Source: Apostichopus parvimensis (lineage: Eukaryota > Echinodermata > Holothuroidea > Aspidochirotida > Stichopodidae). Taken from it: 23,593 bases of DNA. The stretch lies in contig KN888570.1 of assembly GCA_000934455.1 (NCBI GenBank), positions 1 to 23,593 of the forward strand, written 5' to 3'. Within the stretch, counting starts at the first letter, position 1. Each line of letters opens with the position of its first letter. Below, piece by piece: positions 1-12,200 of the stretch. The notes beneath the pieces are model-generated. The model saw nothing but the letters and a program-made list of their open reading frames with translations. It was not told the origin of the DNA and did no database searches. A program made the translations under genes and the position numbers.

Positions 1-163
1 CTAAACAGAGATGGTGCAACAGCTTAATACTTCTTATGCAAAGTTAACCGTCAACCGGTTGTGAGCCTCTCCTACCGTCTATGAAATTAACAGCTTTACG
101 TTGCTAAGATGATAACGGTAACTACTGCATCTTTGAATTAGTAAAGATTGATTACAAACTTAC

Positions 164-277
164 TGCAATTATTCTCATCCATGCCGTTCTCACAATCTTC
201 CTGGCCGTCGCAACGAGACGACATCGGGATGCACGTCCCTTCACTGCAGCTGAAGAATCCATCTTCGCATGCTTTTG
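164..277 (-). CDS. LRP1: LRP1 exon 22: LDLa repeat 9
   Basis: This exon has 114 nt and phase 1-1, acceptor AATCCTCAG|CA and donor A|GTAAGT. C-x6-C-x4-C-x6-C-x5-C-x8-[17 protein letters not shown] keeps most acidic ligands but has Asn and Met where DxS is usual, and no Trp before the fourth Cys (SSRC). The gene continues to the left of the window. Confidence 0.92.
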
Positions 278-3200
278 CTGAGGATTAGAAGTAGCTGGAT
301 TGGTCGGTTTGTATAATTGGTGGGAGGGCCGAAAAACTCCTCAGTTTTCCATTGTTTTGACATACAAAAAATAACTTACTTGTCAGTGAATACCGATATG
401 AAGCCACAATACAATATCTGTCAGCTATGCAACAGTGACATACTCATTTGCAAAAAAAATATTGATAGAATTCAAAAATATTCATGAGTTCGGATTATCA
501 TAAGAGGAAAAAATCTAACAATTGCTTTGGTCAGTTTAGTTTAGTTTAGTAGGAAAATAGGATCAGGAGGGAGACTCAAGGAGACTAAAGGAGAGGGAAA
601 AAAAACTGAAGACACAAACACTCAGACATGATTACAATGCATAAAGTGCTTGTCCAAAGCATACTTAATCTCATTCACACTACTTACGAGTACAATTTTC
701 TCAGGCAAACCATTCCACTCATACACAACCCTATTAGAAGAAAAGTTTATGCCGAATATTAATCCTACTCTGTGTCTTTTGGAGTTAAAGACAATAATGA
801 CCTCTGGTCATAGTATTACCAGGGTAAATAAAAATGACAACCTTCATAGCCGACTGTATAAGGAGCTGGTCAGAAGGTAGGTACTTACAACAAGATAAGA
901 TTGCCGATTCATCGCTGCCATCTGGACAGTCATTACGACCGTCGCACACACGAGATGGCGCTATACAGATGGTTCTGTTGCTGATGCAATGGAAATCATC
1001 AGGGCTGGGGCAGCCCCCGCAGTTCCTCTCATCCGAGTTGTCGCCACAGTCATTCTCTGGAGAGGGGGACAAAATTCATCGAGTCGGTAATATATACAAG
1101 AGCACCGAACGAAGCAACGGCAGATCGTTTCTTTAGCAAGCACGGGGAGGTTTCTATTTCACATATGCAGATCATCCTAAGCCCTGCTTCTAGTGGCCTT
1201 TTGAAAGGTCTGTTCATTTCTTTAAATTCACACATTTACCAGCAGATTCTACAGAGGGGTAAATAGCTATATGTCATTTTACCTCCGTCGCACGTCCAAA
1301 ACGCATGGATGCAGCTTCCCGTATCGCAGGTAAAGAGGCCTTCCTCGCATATTGTTGAATCTGTCACTTCTGTAGAATAGAATGAGCGATATACCATAAT
1401 AGCAGCACTGCAGTGCACGTCAGGTGATACGATATTGGGGATCTGTGTATAGTGACACTATGCTGAGGATCTGTGTATAGTGATACTATATTGGGGATCT
1501 GTATATAGTGACACTATGCTGCAGATCGGTGTATAGTGATACTATATTGGGGTACTGCATATAGTGACACTATGATGAGGATTTGTGTATAGTGATACTA
1601 TATTGGGGATCTGTGTTTAGTGACACTATGCTGAGGATATGTGTATAGTGATACGATATTGGGGATCTGTGTATAGTGATACTATAATGAGGATTTGTGT
1701 ATAGTGATACTATACTGAGGATCTGTGTACAGTGACACTATACTGAGGATCTGTGTATAGTGATACTATACTGAAGATCTGTATATAGTGATACTATATT
1801 GAGGATCTGTGTATAGTGATACTATATTGGGATTTGTTTATCGTGATACTATACTGAGGAACTGTGTATAGTGATACTATATTGGGGATCTGTGTATAGT
1901 GATACTAAGCTGAGGAACTGTGTATAGTGATACTATATTGGGGATCTTGTATAGTGATACTATACTGAGGATCTGTATATAGTGACACTATGCTGAGGAT
2001 ATGTGTATAGTGATACTATATTGGGGTATCTGTGTATAGTGATACTATACTGAGGATCTGTATATAGTGACACTATGCTGAGGATATGTGTATAGTGATA
2101 CTATATTGGGGTATCTGTGTATAGTGATACTATACTGAGGATCTGTATATAGTGATACTATATTGGGAATTTGTGTATAGTGATACTATACTGAGGAACT
2201 GTGTATAGATACTAAGCTGAGGAACTGTGTGTAGCAATACTATACCAAGGATCTTTGTATATAGTGATACTATACTGAACAGTCTTAGTTCACTATCATC
2301 ACTGAACTAGGGTTTTTCCAAATGATGAGATAACTGATGAAATTTTTCGCTCTTATTGTCTCATATTATATATATTGTGATTCATACAAAATACAAAAAG
2401 TGTCTGGGAAATGGAAAGCTGAAAACCAAATGGAAGTATAAATAACATTAATAATCATTGTCTCTAATTTTGAAGGAAAAAAATAGACTAGGAGTGTGTC
2501 TCAACTTGGATGACTTAATTCCTCATTTGTTTAGTAGTAATAAATACTTGGTAAGTTTGGTTAAATTAATTATGCTGCAACTCACTGCAATCTTCTTCCT
2601 CTTCCCCGTCCGGACAATCACGGTCCCCGTCACACACCCAGTTTTGAGCGATGCAGCTGTCATCGTCACAACGGAACCCGTCACACGTGGTATCTGCATG
2701 ATGCAATGAGAAGGGGAAACGAAACCAGCGTGACATCACGAGCCAAAGGGGGGGGGGGAATGCAATGAGAAATGGAAACAAAACTAGTGTGACATCACTC
2801 CCAAGGGGGGGGGGGAATGCAATGAGAAATGGAAACAAAACTAGTGTGACATCACTCTCAAGGGGGGGGGATGCAATGAGAAATGGAAACCAGCGTGACA
2901 TCATTCCCAAGGAAGGGGGGGAAGGCGTTACTTGCCAAGTAAATCGTTTAGACAAATTTAAAAACCAGCATTAAATAAGACTGAGTGGGATACAGTCTAG
3001 TAAATAACAAGCCATATATATCCGGTTCACTCTTACAGCCACTTACAGCGACTGACACTTTTGACCTCAGCATCTCTTAGGGTCAGTGAAAATCATCTTT
3101 TGATGGGTGGAAATAACTTGGAACTAGGTGGGAGAGAGATCACCCTGGGAATGAACTTCTATTACTAAACGATTAATTTTCATGTCTTGACATAAGAGAA

Positions 3201-6200
3201 AATCTTGTTGAAATTTATTTTTTTAATTTTACCCATACACAGTTGACAAACAGCTGAGTAGTGAACACACTGCTAAAATGGAATGTGGTAACTTTTTTGA
3301 TACGATCGGTTTCTTAAAAATTCATAACAGTGAAGACGAGTCAACTTTCATTTCAAATAACAAAGAGAAAGACTGCCAATGTTTTAAACTTTTCAATTTG
3401 CTTAAATTGAACATAACTATAGGTAGCAGCATTTATTCAACAAGTTTTTTGGAAGGAAATTGTACTACTCGTTTTTTTTTTTGAAATGAACATTCACACG
3501 GTGAAAGATGTTTCAAAGATACATAAATTCTACTGTAAGGTATGAATAAACCTTTGGTTTGATTTAGTATGAGTGCCAGGAGTTGGCAACAAATTGTCAA
3601 CTACATCTGTTTTTTACTACTAGTTCGCTCATCAAAAAAATCACGTCCCTGCAATCCTCATGAAAACATGCACTTTTAAAATACCTCTACAGAATCACAC
3701 AATATAGCCTAATTATAATGACCCCTGACAACACATTGGTTTGTGCGCAACGGAAGCTTATAGTGGTAGTCCTGTGATGTGCACAAAAATCAAATCAAAT
3801 GATGAAACCTTTAACTAATACACAACCAAAAAATTACTGTCAAATTTCTGAAGCGGAAAATTTTTGCGATAGAAAGCTTTACCATATATGCCAGCCTAGA
3901 CATCATGCAGTGCACACTAATGTATGCTATACGACTCCCTAACATAGCGTCTCTGCAAATGTTATAGGCTAGGCATATACGCTGTGAATGTCGGAGATCA
4001 ACGTGGAGTAAAACAAGTGCCTGGACAGAAATTGCAAGTATCAAAATACTGCACTTTTCTAATTGATTTATTTGAGCCCCCCCTAAAATATGTGGGGTGA
4101 TTAGATGGCCAAATCACCTCGGAAAAAGTGTTTCTTTCAAACTGCATTTATTTTTGAGTATTTCAAACTACCAAAAATCTGGACAAAAAATGAAGTTAAA
4201 CCATCCGGGAACTCCAGTATTAAAGAGATAGAAAAAGGAACATTATGTCAAAGGAAAATCCTGACCTATGGTACACCTTAATGTGTATAAAGCTTAAAGT
4301 GAGCCCATCCAGATCTCATCTTCAAAATTTAAAAAAAAAAAAAAAAAAATTAAAAAAAACCCCCGAGAGATACATACTACAGATTGCAGATTCCTCGTCT
4401 GAGTTATCTCCACAGTCGTTATCACCATCGCACTGCCAGTCCTTGCTGATGCATTTATCTGTACCGCACTGGAATTGCTCTGCGTTGCATTGAAAGTCAT
4501 CTGATTACGAGCATGGAATGAAAAATACAACAGCATACTGTGAACTGTAATTTGTATAATTAATAGCATTTCATGGTAGGGCTTATCATATTGACTTGTC
4601 AGACCATATTGTCTGGTATTTCATGGTATGGATTGTACTGCCTTTTGAATGTCAGGCCTAGCTTATTGTATTGTATTGTATCGCATCGAACTGCTAGGCC
4701 TATTGTATCGTGTCATATGGTATGGTATTGCAGTGCATTGCATTGCACTGTGTTGTGTCCTATTGTATCATACTGAAGTGTCAGGCCTATTGTATTGTAT
4801 CAAATGGTATGATATCTTATGGTATTGCAGTGCATTGCATTGCAGTGCAATGCACTGTATTGTGTCCCATTGAACTTGTCAGGCCTATTGTATTGTATCA
4901 TATTAAAGTGTCAGGCCTTTTGTATTGTATTATATGACATGATATCTTATGGTATTGGAGTGCAGTGCATTGCATTGCATTGCCCTGTTTTGTGTCCTAT
5001 TGAATTTGTCAGGCCTATTGTATCATATTGAAGTGTCAGGCCTATTGTATTGTTTCATATGGTATGGTATCATATGGTATTGCAGTGCATTGCATTGTAT
5101 TACAGTACATTGCAGTGCAATGCAATGCACTGCATTGCGTCCTATTGAATTTTTCAGGCCTACTGTATCATATTGAAGTGTCAGGTCTATTGTATGGTAA
5201 TGTCAGGCCTATTTCAACAACTTTGTGAAGCCAGGGTGGAGGAGGATGAGGAGGAGATAAAGCAATCAAAGTTTGACCGTACCACAACCCTCGTCCGAAT
5301 TGTCCCCGCAGTCGTTCTCTTCGTCGCACTTCCACTGGTTATCGATGCATCGGCCGTTTTTGCAAGAAAACTGTCTGTCCGCACACCTTGTAAACTTCAC
5401 GTAACTGTCATCGACTGTTGGGGGGATTAAAAATATCCTAGAGGATGAAAGAGTCTCAACAGCTACCGCAAGATTTACAAAGAGGACTAGGGGTTGGGGC
5501 AGGGGTCGGGGCAGGGGTCGGGTGGTCCCTTTGAACAATTGTCACCAAAAGAGATCCACGGACAGCCTGTGCTTTTCTTTGAGACGCAAAACTGCAGAGT
5601 CATTGTAACAGGTAAAAGACTTGCAACACAAGCATACTAAAAATGACCTTCACTTATCAGAACTTGGAATATACTTACATAGCTGCATTTGAAATTCAAT
5701 ACTGGAGCTTTGAAGCATTGCAAAAGAGCATTGTAAACATGCAATGTATCTAGCTTTGGTAGATTATCTATTTTTCAACCTATTTGTTTTCCAATTTTGG
5801 CCTGTAACTTCTCAACTAATTGGGTCACCAACTACAAATGGAACCGTATGTCCGCCTCTTCAATGGTCCAAGAGAGACCTCTTACATCCCCCCCCCCCCC
5901 CCTGTTTCCTTTTCACACCTTTTCGAGGTAGAATATTAAGAACGTTGACACTGAAATCGATGCCATATTAAACTAGGCCATGTTACAGAGTTTCACCCAG
6001 TATTTGCAAAAACAATCTCCATTACAGGAACTGAACAATATCATATACAAATTAAAAAAAACAACATCTAAAAAAAAATGGAAGCACACATGGCTCAAGA
6101 TGTCATATTTAGACTTGCTCAAGTCTTTGGCCTTGAGTGAAGGAAATACGAGAACCTGCGACATCTCCCTAATGGAATGAGATCTCACTAAAACTGTTTG

Positions 6201-9200
6201 TTTTGAACCAGGTTGGTTCACTAAAGTATAAATGGACGATGTTTTCAGATACATCATCATCCCAATGGGGCGCCTTCGGATTGCAGTGTTTATAGCGGGC
6301 TATGATTTGAGTCACCAAACTTCCGAGAGTGATGTGACCGCAACAAATTTGTCGACCCTTCCCCCCCCCCCACATTGAAATGTTATATGATGACTTGAGT
6401 AAAATCACGAGTAATGACGTGATCATATCAACCATACGTTGATACGACTCGTCACAGGTCGTAGCAAATCGCAACACGGAACACAGCTTTGCTATAGTTA
6501 CACTCTTTACTTAGAAACACATATCTTTACTTTAAAATGACCATGTTCGTATCTTTTGGCTTTCTCTGACATTTTCATATGAAAAAAAACCAAACTCAGT
6601 AAAGAAACTGCTGCTGGTACTCACCAATACACCGGTCAGTTGTTTGGTTAATCTTCTTGCCGTCCCCACAGGCGCACTCACTAGTGTCATCTGGGAGTGC
6701 TAGGCACAATTCATCACACCCACCATTAGAGACAGAGCAAGCATTTGTTCCTACGTGGGAAAACCAGAAAAACAGATAAAACAGGCTTTTTCAGCGATTC
6801 CTAATAATAGAGATCTTGTCATTTTTAATAAAGTGCAGCATCCACATGATCACATCTGAAGGTCATCAAGTACACAGTTTCTTTGGAGTTATCATGGCTA
6901 GTCAAGGAGTCCCATACACACAACCACCCACACACCCACCCACACCCACACATGTTTGTATTACATTTAGACCGAGGACCCCATCTTATTTTCCATTGTT
7001 CAAATCCACGTACCCTAACCTCCACGTACCCTAACCTTAACAATACCCCATACAATAGAATTCTTCCGGGGACGTGGTGATTCTTTAGAAATCACCTCCG
7101 AGGACCTGGAATTCTTTTGTTCAAGTCCTCGGTCAGATAGAAAAACAAACGCACACACACACACACGCACACCAATCACGAAAGATCCTTTGGACTTGGA
7201 AATAAATGATTCAAGGAAAAAGTTCATGAGCACTAGTGAAAAGACAGAAAGGAGATGGATAGGTGCGGTAGAGCCCATGAATTTGCTCAATTGTAAACTT
7301 GGATGACCCTCAACGATACTCCTACCAAACCACCCCTCACCCCATATTTATATCATTTCCTTCCATATGAAATACATCACAATAATGATGCCAATGGCTA
7401 ACACACACATAAAAAAAGGGGAAAAAAACCTATTGACCAGCTGTTAATCGTAAGGGAAACAGAACAGTGTCTCCGGTTTATACCTGTCTGCTCGTCGGTG
7501 TCGTAGACTTTCACTTCAAACATTAATCCTCCGTGTTTCAGGGAAGACACCACCCCGTTCTCGTACTTATAAATGTGTTGCCGTCTGTACTCTGACCAGA
7601 AGATGGTGCCATGGTGGATCGCGATACCGAATGGGTGGCTGTGAAACAGAGTAGTCTGGTTGAGTAGTACCTGAGGGGGAAGAGAAATAGCCAAAAAATT
7701 AGTTTATTGTAAAAATTGTTATTGTTTTTCCTTTCTTTAACTTGGCTTGTGCCGTTGGTGAGATTGAATATTTTTCTAGTTCATTCTCTTTTCTTTCCAT
7801 GGAGTGCATTGCACAGAATCATCTGTGGAGTGTTAGCTCAGTGGTAAACGCCGGTGCCTTCCAATCATAAGGTCCCGGGTTCGAGTCACTCCATGATTAA
7901 TGTATGTCGTCCAGTTACAGAGTCGTCGACAATTCATAATCATGGACGTTAAATATGAATCTAAGAGACTGACTTTGGTCAGCTTGCAGGTTTGATAAGC
8001 CAATGATGGCTTCTTCGCGAGTTCCTGCTTGCAGGAGGATCTAAAATACATACATACATACACACATACATACATCTGTGATGTCATTCGTGGACTACAC
8101 CAACAGCTGATTTTGTCTTCCCTTGAAATTAGAAATGATTATATAAAAACCTAAAAAAGTAATGCATTTGGTGGTGTGACAGGATTTCTTGCTCGTAATA
8201 TGTGATCAAAAGACTTCATAGCCACAAGTTAAACATACATTTCAATTCTGTTTGGGGTCCTCACTACATCAGTGAAAAATAATTAAACAACAGAGACATT
8301 TTGATGTATTGTCTATATTTCGACATCACCAATTATTGCACATGTACTTAATACCTGAAAAACACGAATCATTTTTCCAAAACATCATCTCTAAACGACG
8401 GAACGAAACTATCGACATGAAAGTTTTGGACCAATGTGGTTTTTTTTTGTACTTGCTCTGTGATAAAAAATTGGAAATTTCAAAATTCTTGTTTCCTTCT
8501 GAGGAAATGAACGATGGGAAAGAAGTGATCCTCTACCGTGGTTGTTCTGCTACTCAAGTCCATCATCTCAATCTTATCGTAGAATGCATCGCACCAGTAG
8601 AGCCGCTGACCGGCGACGTCTAAGGAGAGCCCATTCGGCCAGAGCAGGTCGCCGACCGGCAGCTCGACTACATCCTCGCCGTTCATCTTGGCTTGCATGA
8701 CCTTGCCGCTCCTGGGACTGTATTTGCTCTCCGCCCAGTCCGTCCAGTACATGTACCTATGTTCATCGTCGAGGGGTGACAGGGATCGAGGAGGAGAAAG
8801 AAAACAAATCTGATGTCAGAAAACAGACAACTGGATGAAAAAACAAGAGGCGAGCGGTATTTCTTTGTTTTTAAAGAGAAACAAATTTTGGGCCGTTGGA
8901 TAATTTTGCAGGGTTGCAAGAGATTGTACCAAGTTTGAGATCTGTATGCACAAGAAGCATAGGTTAAAGATGAAAGAATGTGTGTCATTATTAATCCTTT
9001 GTGGTCTGTAGGTCGTTGCCAAACCATATATATATATATATATGGTTTGGCAACGACCTAAGTAATAAGTAATAATCACGGTAATAGTCACGGTAATCAT
9101 CTCGGTAATCATCTCGGTAATCATCTCGGTAATAATCTCAGTACTAATCACAGTAATAATCTCAGTAATAATCTCAGTAATATTCTCAGTAATAATCTCA

Positions 9201-12200
9201 GTAATATCCATTGTGTTTTCGATTCTCTGAATGAGATGTGGAAGCAGACAGAGGGCGACAAACATTTTGTGAAATCGTCTCTCACCCATGCAACGGATCC
9301 ACTTCGATGTCCCTTGGATGGATCAAATTTTCGGTGACGAGTACTTTCCTCATCGTCCCGTCTAATTTAGCGACGGAGATGATCTTCAGGCCGTCGTCCG
9401 TCCAATAGAGATTTTTACCGATCCAATCCACCGCCAGGCCTTCGCACTTGGCGATCACTGACAAAAGATACAGAAACCCCCGAGATAAGGAGGATGAATC
9501 ACGAACAGCTACGTAACATAGTCAAATTATATTTGGAATTTCTCGAGCCAATCGTCATTTGCAAAACAAAAACAAAAACGAGAGAGAGAGAGAAAAAAAC
9601 ATTGAAAGATCAGACATGAGTAGAGAGACTAGGGAGCCATCTTTGAACAGATTCATTATTCTGTGAATAACAACGTCATTCACATGGATCTTGAACCTAG
9701 TCAGAGTCCAAACAAAATTGCAGTTTTGATAGTGAAGTTGTTTTCAGAAAGTACAACAGTGCAGTCATGTGTCACATAAGAAGCAAACGACTGCTTTTGC
9801 GTCCTTGGAAATCTGATCGATAACATCATGATCGAAAGACCTTTATTGCCAAAAACAAAGAAGGATGAAGTGCGCCCTGGAATGATACAGTCACTCCACG
9901 ATGAGACTCTTCTGCAACTCAACCCTAAGGGCCACTGTCATGGGGGTTCTAACGTGCGTGATCTGTACCAGTGATCAGGACAGGATTTCAAAGGTTACTT
10001 GGGGGGAGGGGGTGGTGTGGGAACAAATATCTCTCCACAGATTAGAGGTATGAACCTTTATGGATGGACTGCTGGCAAGAGGAAAAATTTCTACAAATGA
10101 GGTGTGTGGCTGTGGGAGGAGAGTGGGTGGGTGGGGGTCGTTACCCACAATGCTGCATACTTAGCTATATCTAGAAATACATGAATGAGTTTATAATTTG
10201 GTCTAAGCAGGTTGAAACCAATAAATACTTTTCAATTTTGCAAAAAAAATATCTCCCCTCCCCCCCCCCCAAATGAAACGTCCTCCCGACTGAACATTTC
10301 GGGTCATATCTGTGATACTTACTTTCGTCGAGGATGATCTCGTGACCCGATCCATTTAACTTCTGCCGACCGATTTGGTACTTGGCGGAATCTGAGTAAT
10401 AGACGTAGCCGTCTTGGCCGTAAAAGTCCACAGCTCTGGGGCTGTCCAGACCCGTGATCGGCTTCATGCTCTCGCTATTCAAGTTATCCTCCTTGGTCAA
10501 CGGGATGCCGTGCACCGACCCGGGGACACCTTGACCGTACAGCAAGAATGGCTCCGTAGGTTCCTGCCCTGTGGAGGAGGAGGAGGAGGAGGAGGAGGAT
10601 GAGGTGGTTTAGGAGGAGGAGGAGGAGGAGGAGGAGGAGGGAAAGGAATAGTTCAACCACTGACACAGATGCCAAAATATTAAACTGAAAAGTGATATCG
10701 TACTTAAAAACTTGCTTTCTGAATTTTCTAGGCCTGTTTTTTTTGTTTAATGTCTCTGTCAAAAACTAAGATGAAATTTAAGAGTAATACAAATAATATG
10801 AATTCCAAATTGGAAACCAACTTTCAAAGTGTCCAGTCTACAGCTGGTGATAGTTTAGTTTCTAGAGAAAGTGGCCCTTATTCTAATTACCTAAACATTG
10901 CATTCACGCGGTGACTCACAGTCATAGGGGTCAAGGCTTAAGTTAACTTAACCGATGGCACACACCGCAATTTGCCCGTGGCCAGACAACTTGCTGTCAT
11001 GCCCTTCATGCCATTCCATTCGTTACCGACAGCAACAACAGCCGTGCCCCTTTTAATTAAGTTGCCCTCCTAGTAATCATTACACTTCAATATCCAACCA
11101 AATTAAGACTCAAAAATTTGTCCAAAACATGAGCTTCATTTGTGTCAGGAAACAGCTATGTAGCAGATTTGGGGAAGATATACAGCTTTACCGACAATCT
11201 CATGACTCGATCCTGTTTTCTGTATTTTTTTTTTTTTTTTTAAATGCCTTTAAAAGCAGGGAAGCGGAGACATGGTCTCAAAGTGTTTACGTTAAAATAT
11301 GATCATTTGTTCTTTTAAAACAAAGACTGCTGCTGTCTCTTATAAGATGACAAAACAAATAGGGAGCTGTAAGTGTCACCAAGTTGGCAGAAGCAAACTT
11401 TTATATATGTTTATCTAAGAACTAACAACAGGAGGCACCCACTAAAGATAAAACAAAAGCAAAGGAGAAGACAATAAGCATTGAGAAAGCAATCAAGTTC
11501 TACAAGTGACCCACACTTCCAAACAATGGATCAAAACCCCCCCCCCCCCAAAAAAAAACAATGGAAAAAGATAACTTACAGATGCACTTGGTATCCACCA
11601 GAGTCATACCAAGTTGACACCTGCACACGCTATCCGCCTCTCCTGGTCCAGTGAGTAGACAGAGGTCCCCACACTTGTCCTTGCAGCGGGAATCATCAGA
11701 TCCTGGTGGGAAGAGACGATTTGTAATCACTTCAGTCGAACCAAATATCGAACATGTAAGCAAAATGCATTTTGTATGAAAGTGTCAATGATTGGATGGT
11801 AACTTGAAGAAACACTAGTTTGGAATGAACAAAAAAGCAATTTAAGTTTTCGAAACAAAGTAAGTCCGGCCGATATGTCCCCTCCCCCTGCACCGATCCT
11901 TGTCCCCTCCACTCATCAATCCCATCCCCCCCCAACATACTCACTACCCACCTCCGAACAAGTTTAATGATATTTGCTTTACAAAATGAACACTATGGCA
12001 ATTTTGTCAGTATTGAAAAACCGCTTTTTTTTTTACCTTGTGGCTGAGCCATCTCATGCTTTATTCTGATTGCTCCAGGGCGAGTCAAATTCTGGACGAT
12101 CATTGTGAAGTTTGAAAATGAAAAACGATCCATCCTGAGTAAGCTAGAGGATTCCCCCCATCGAGTTGCATACAAGAAGTTTTCAAAGACGGCAATTCGA

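Noticed and set aside
1424-2278. CRISPR-like array with a 28-bp repeat
   Set aside because: Units are contiguous with no unique spacers, and the context is an animal gene.
4573-5228. Several overlapping 66-85-codon open frames on the plus strand, rich in Cys, Ile and His
   Set aside because: They follow the CATTG tandem repeat, are open in all frames at once, and have no domain pattern.
7828-7893. Functional tRNA gene
   Set aside because: The A and B boxes are good, but the 3' half of the T-arm is missing and the anticodon arm does not give a 7-base loop. The microsatellite tail and target-site duplication fit a SINE.
8816-9289. 157-codon open frame on the minus strand with TEII/TEMI repeats
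   Set aside because: It is the translation of the 12-bp minisatellite and the palindrome; exon 13 is read in a different frame.
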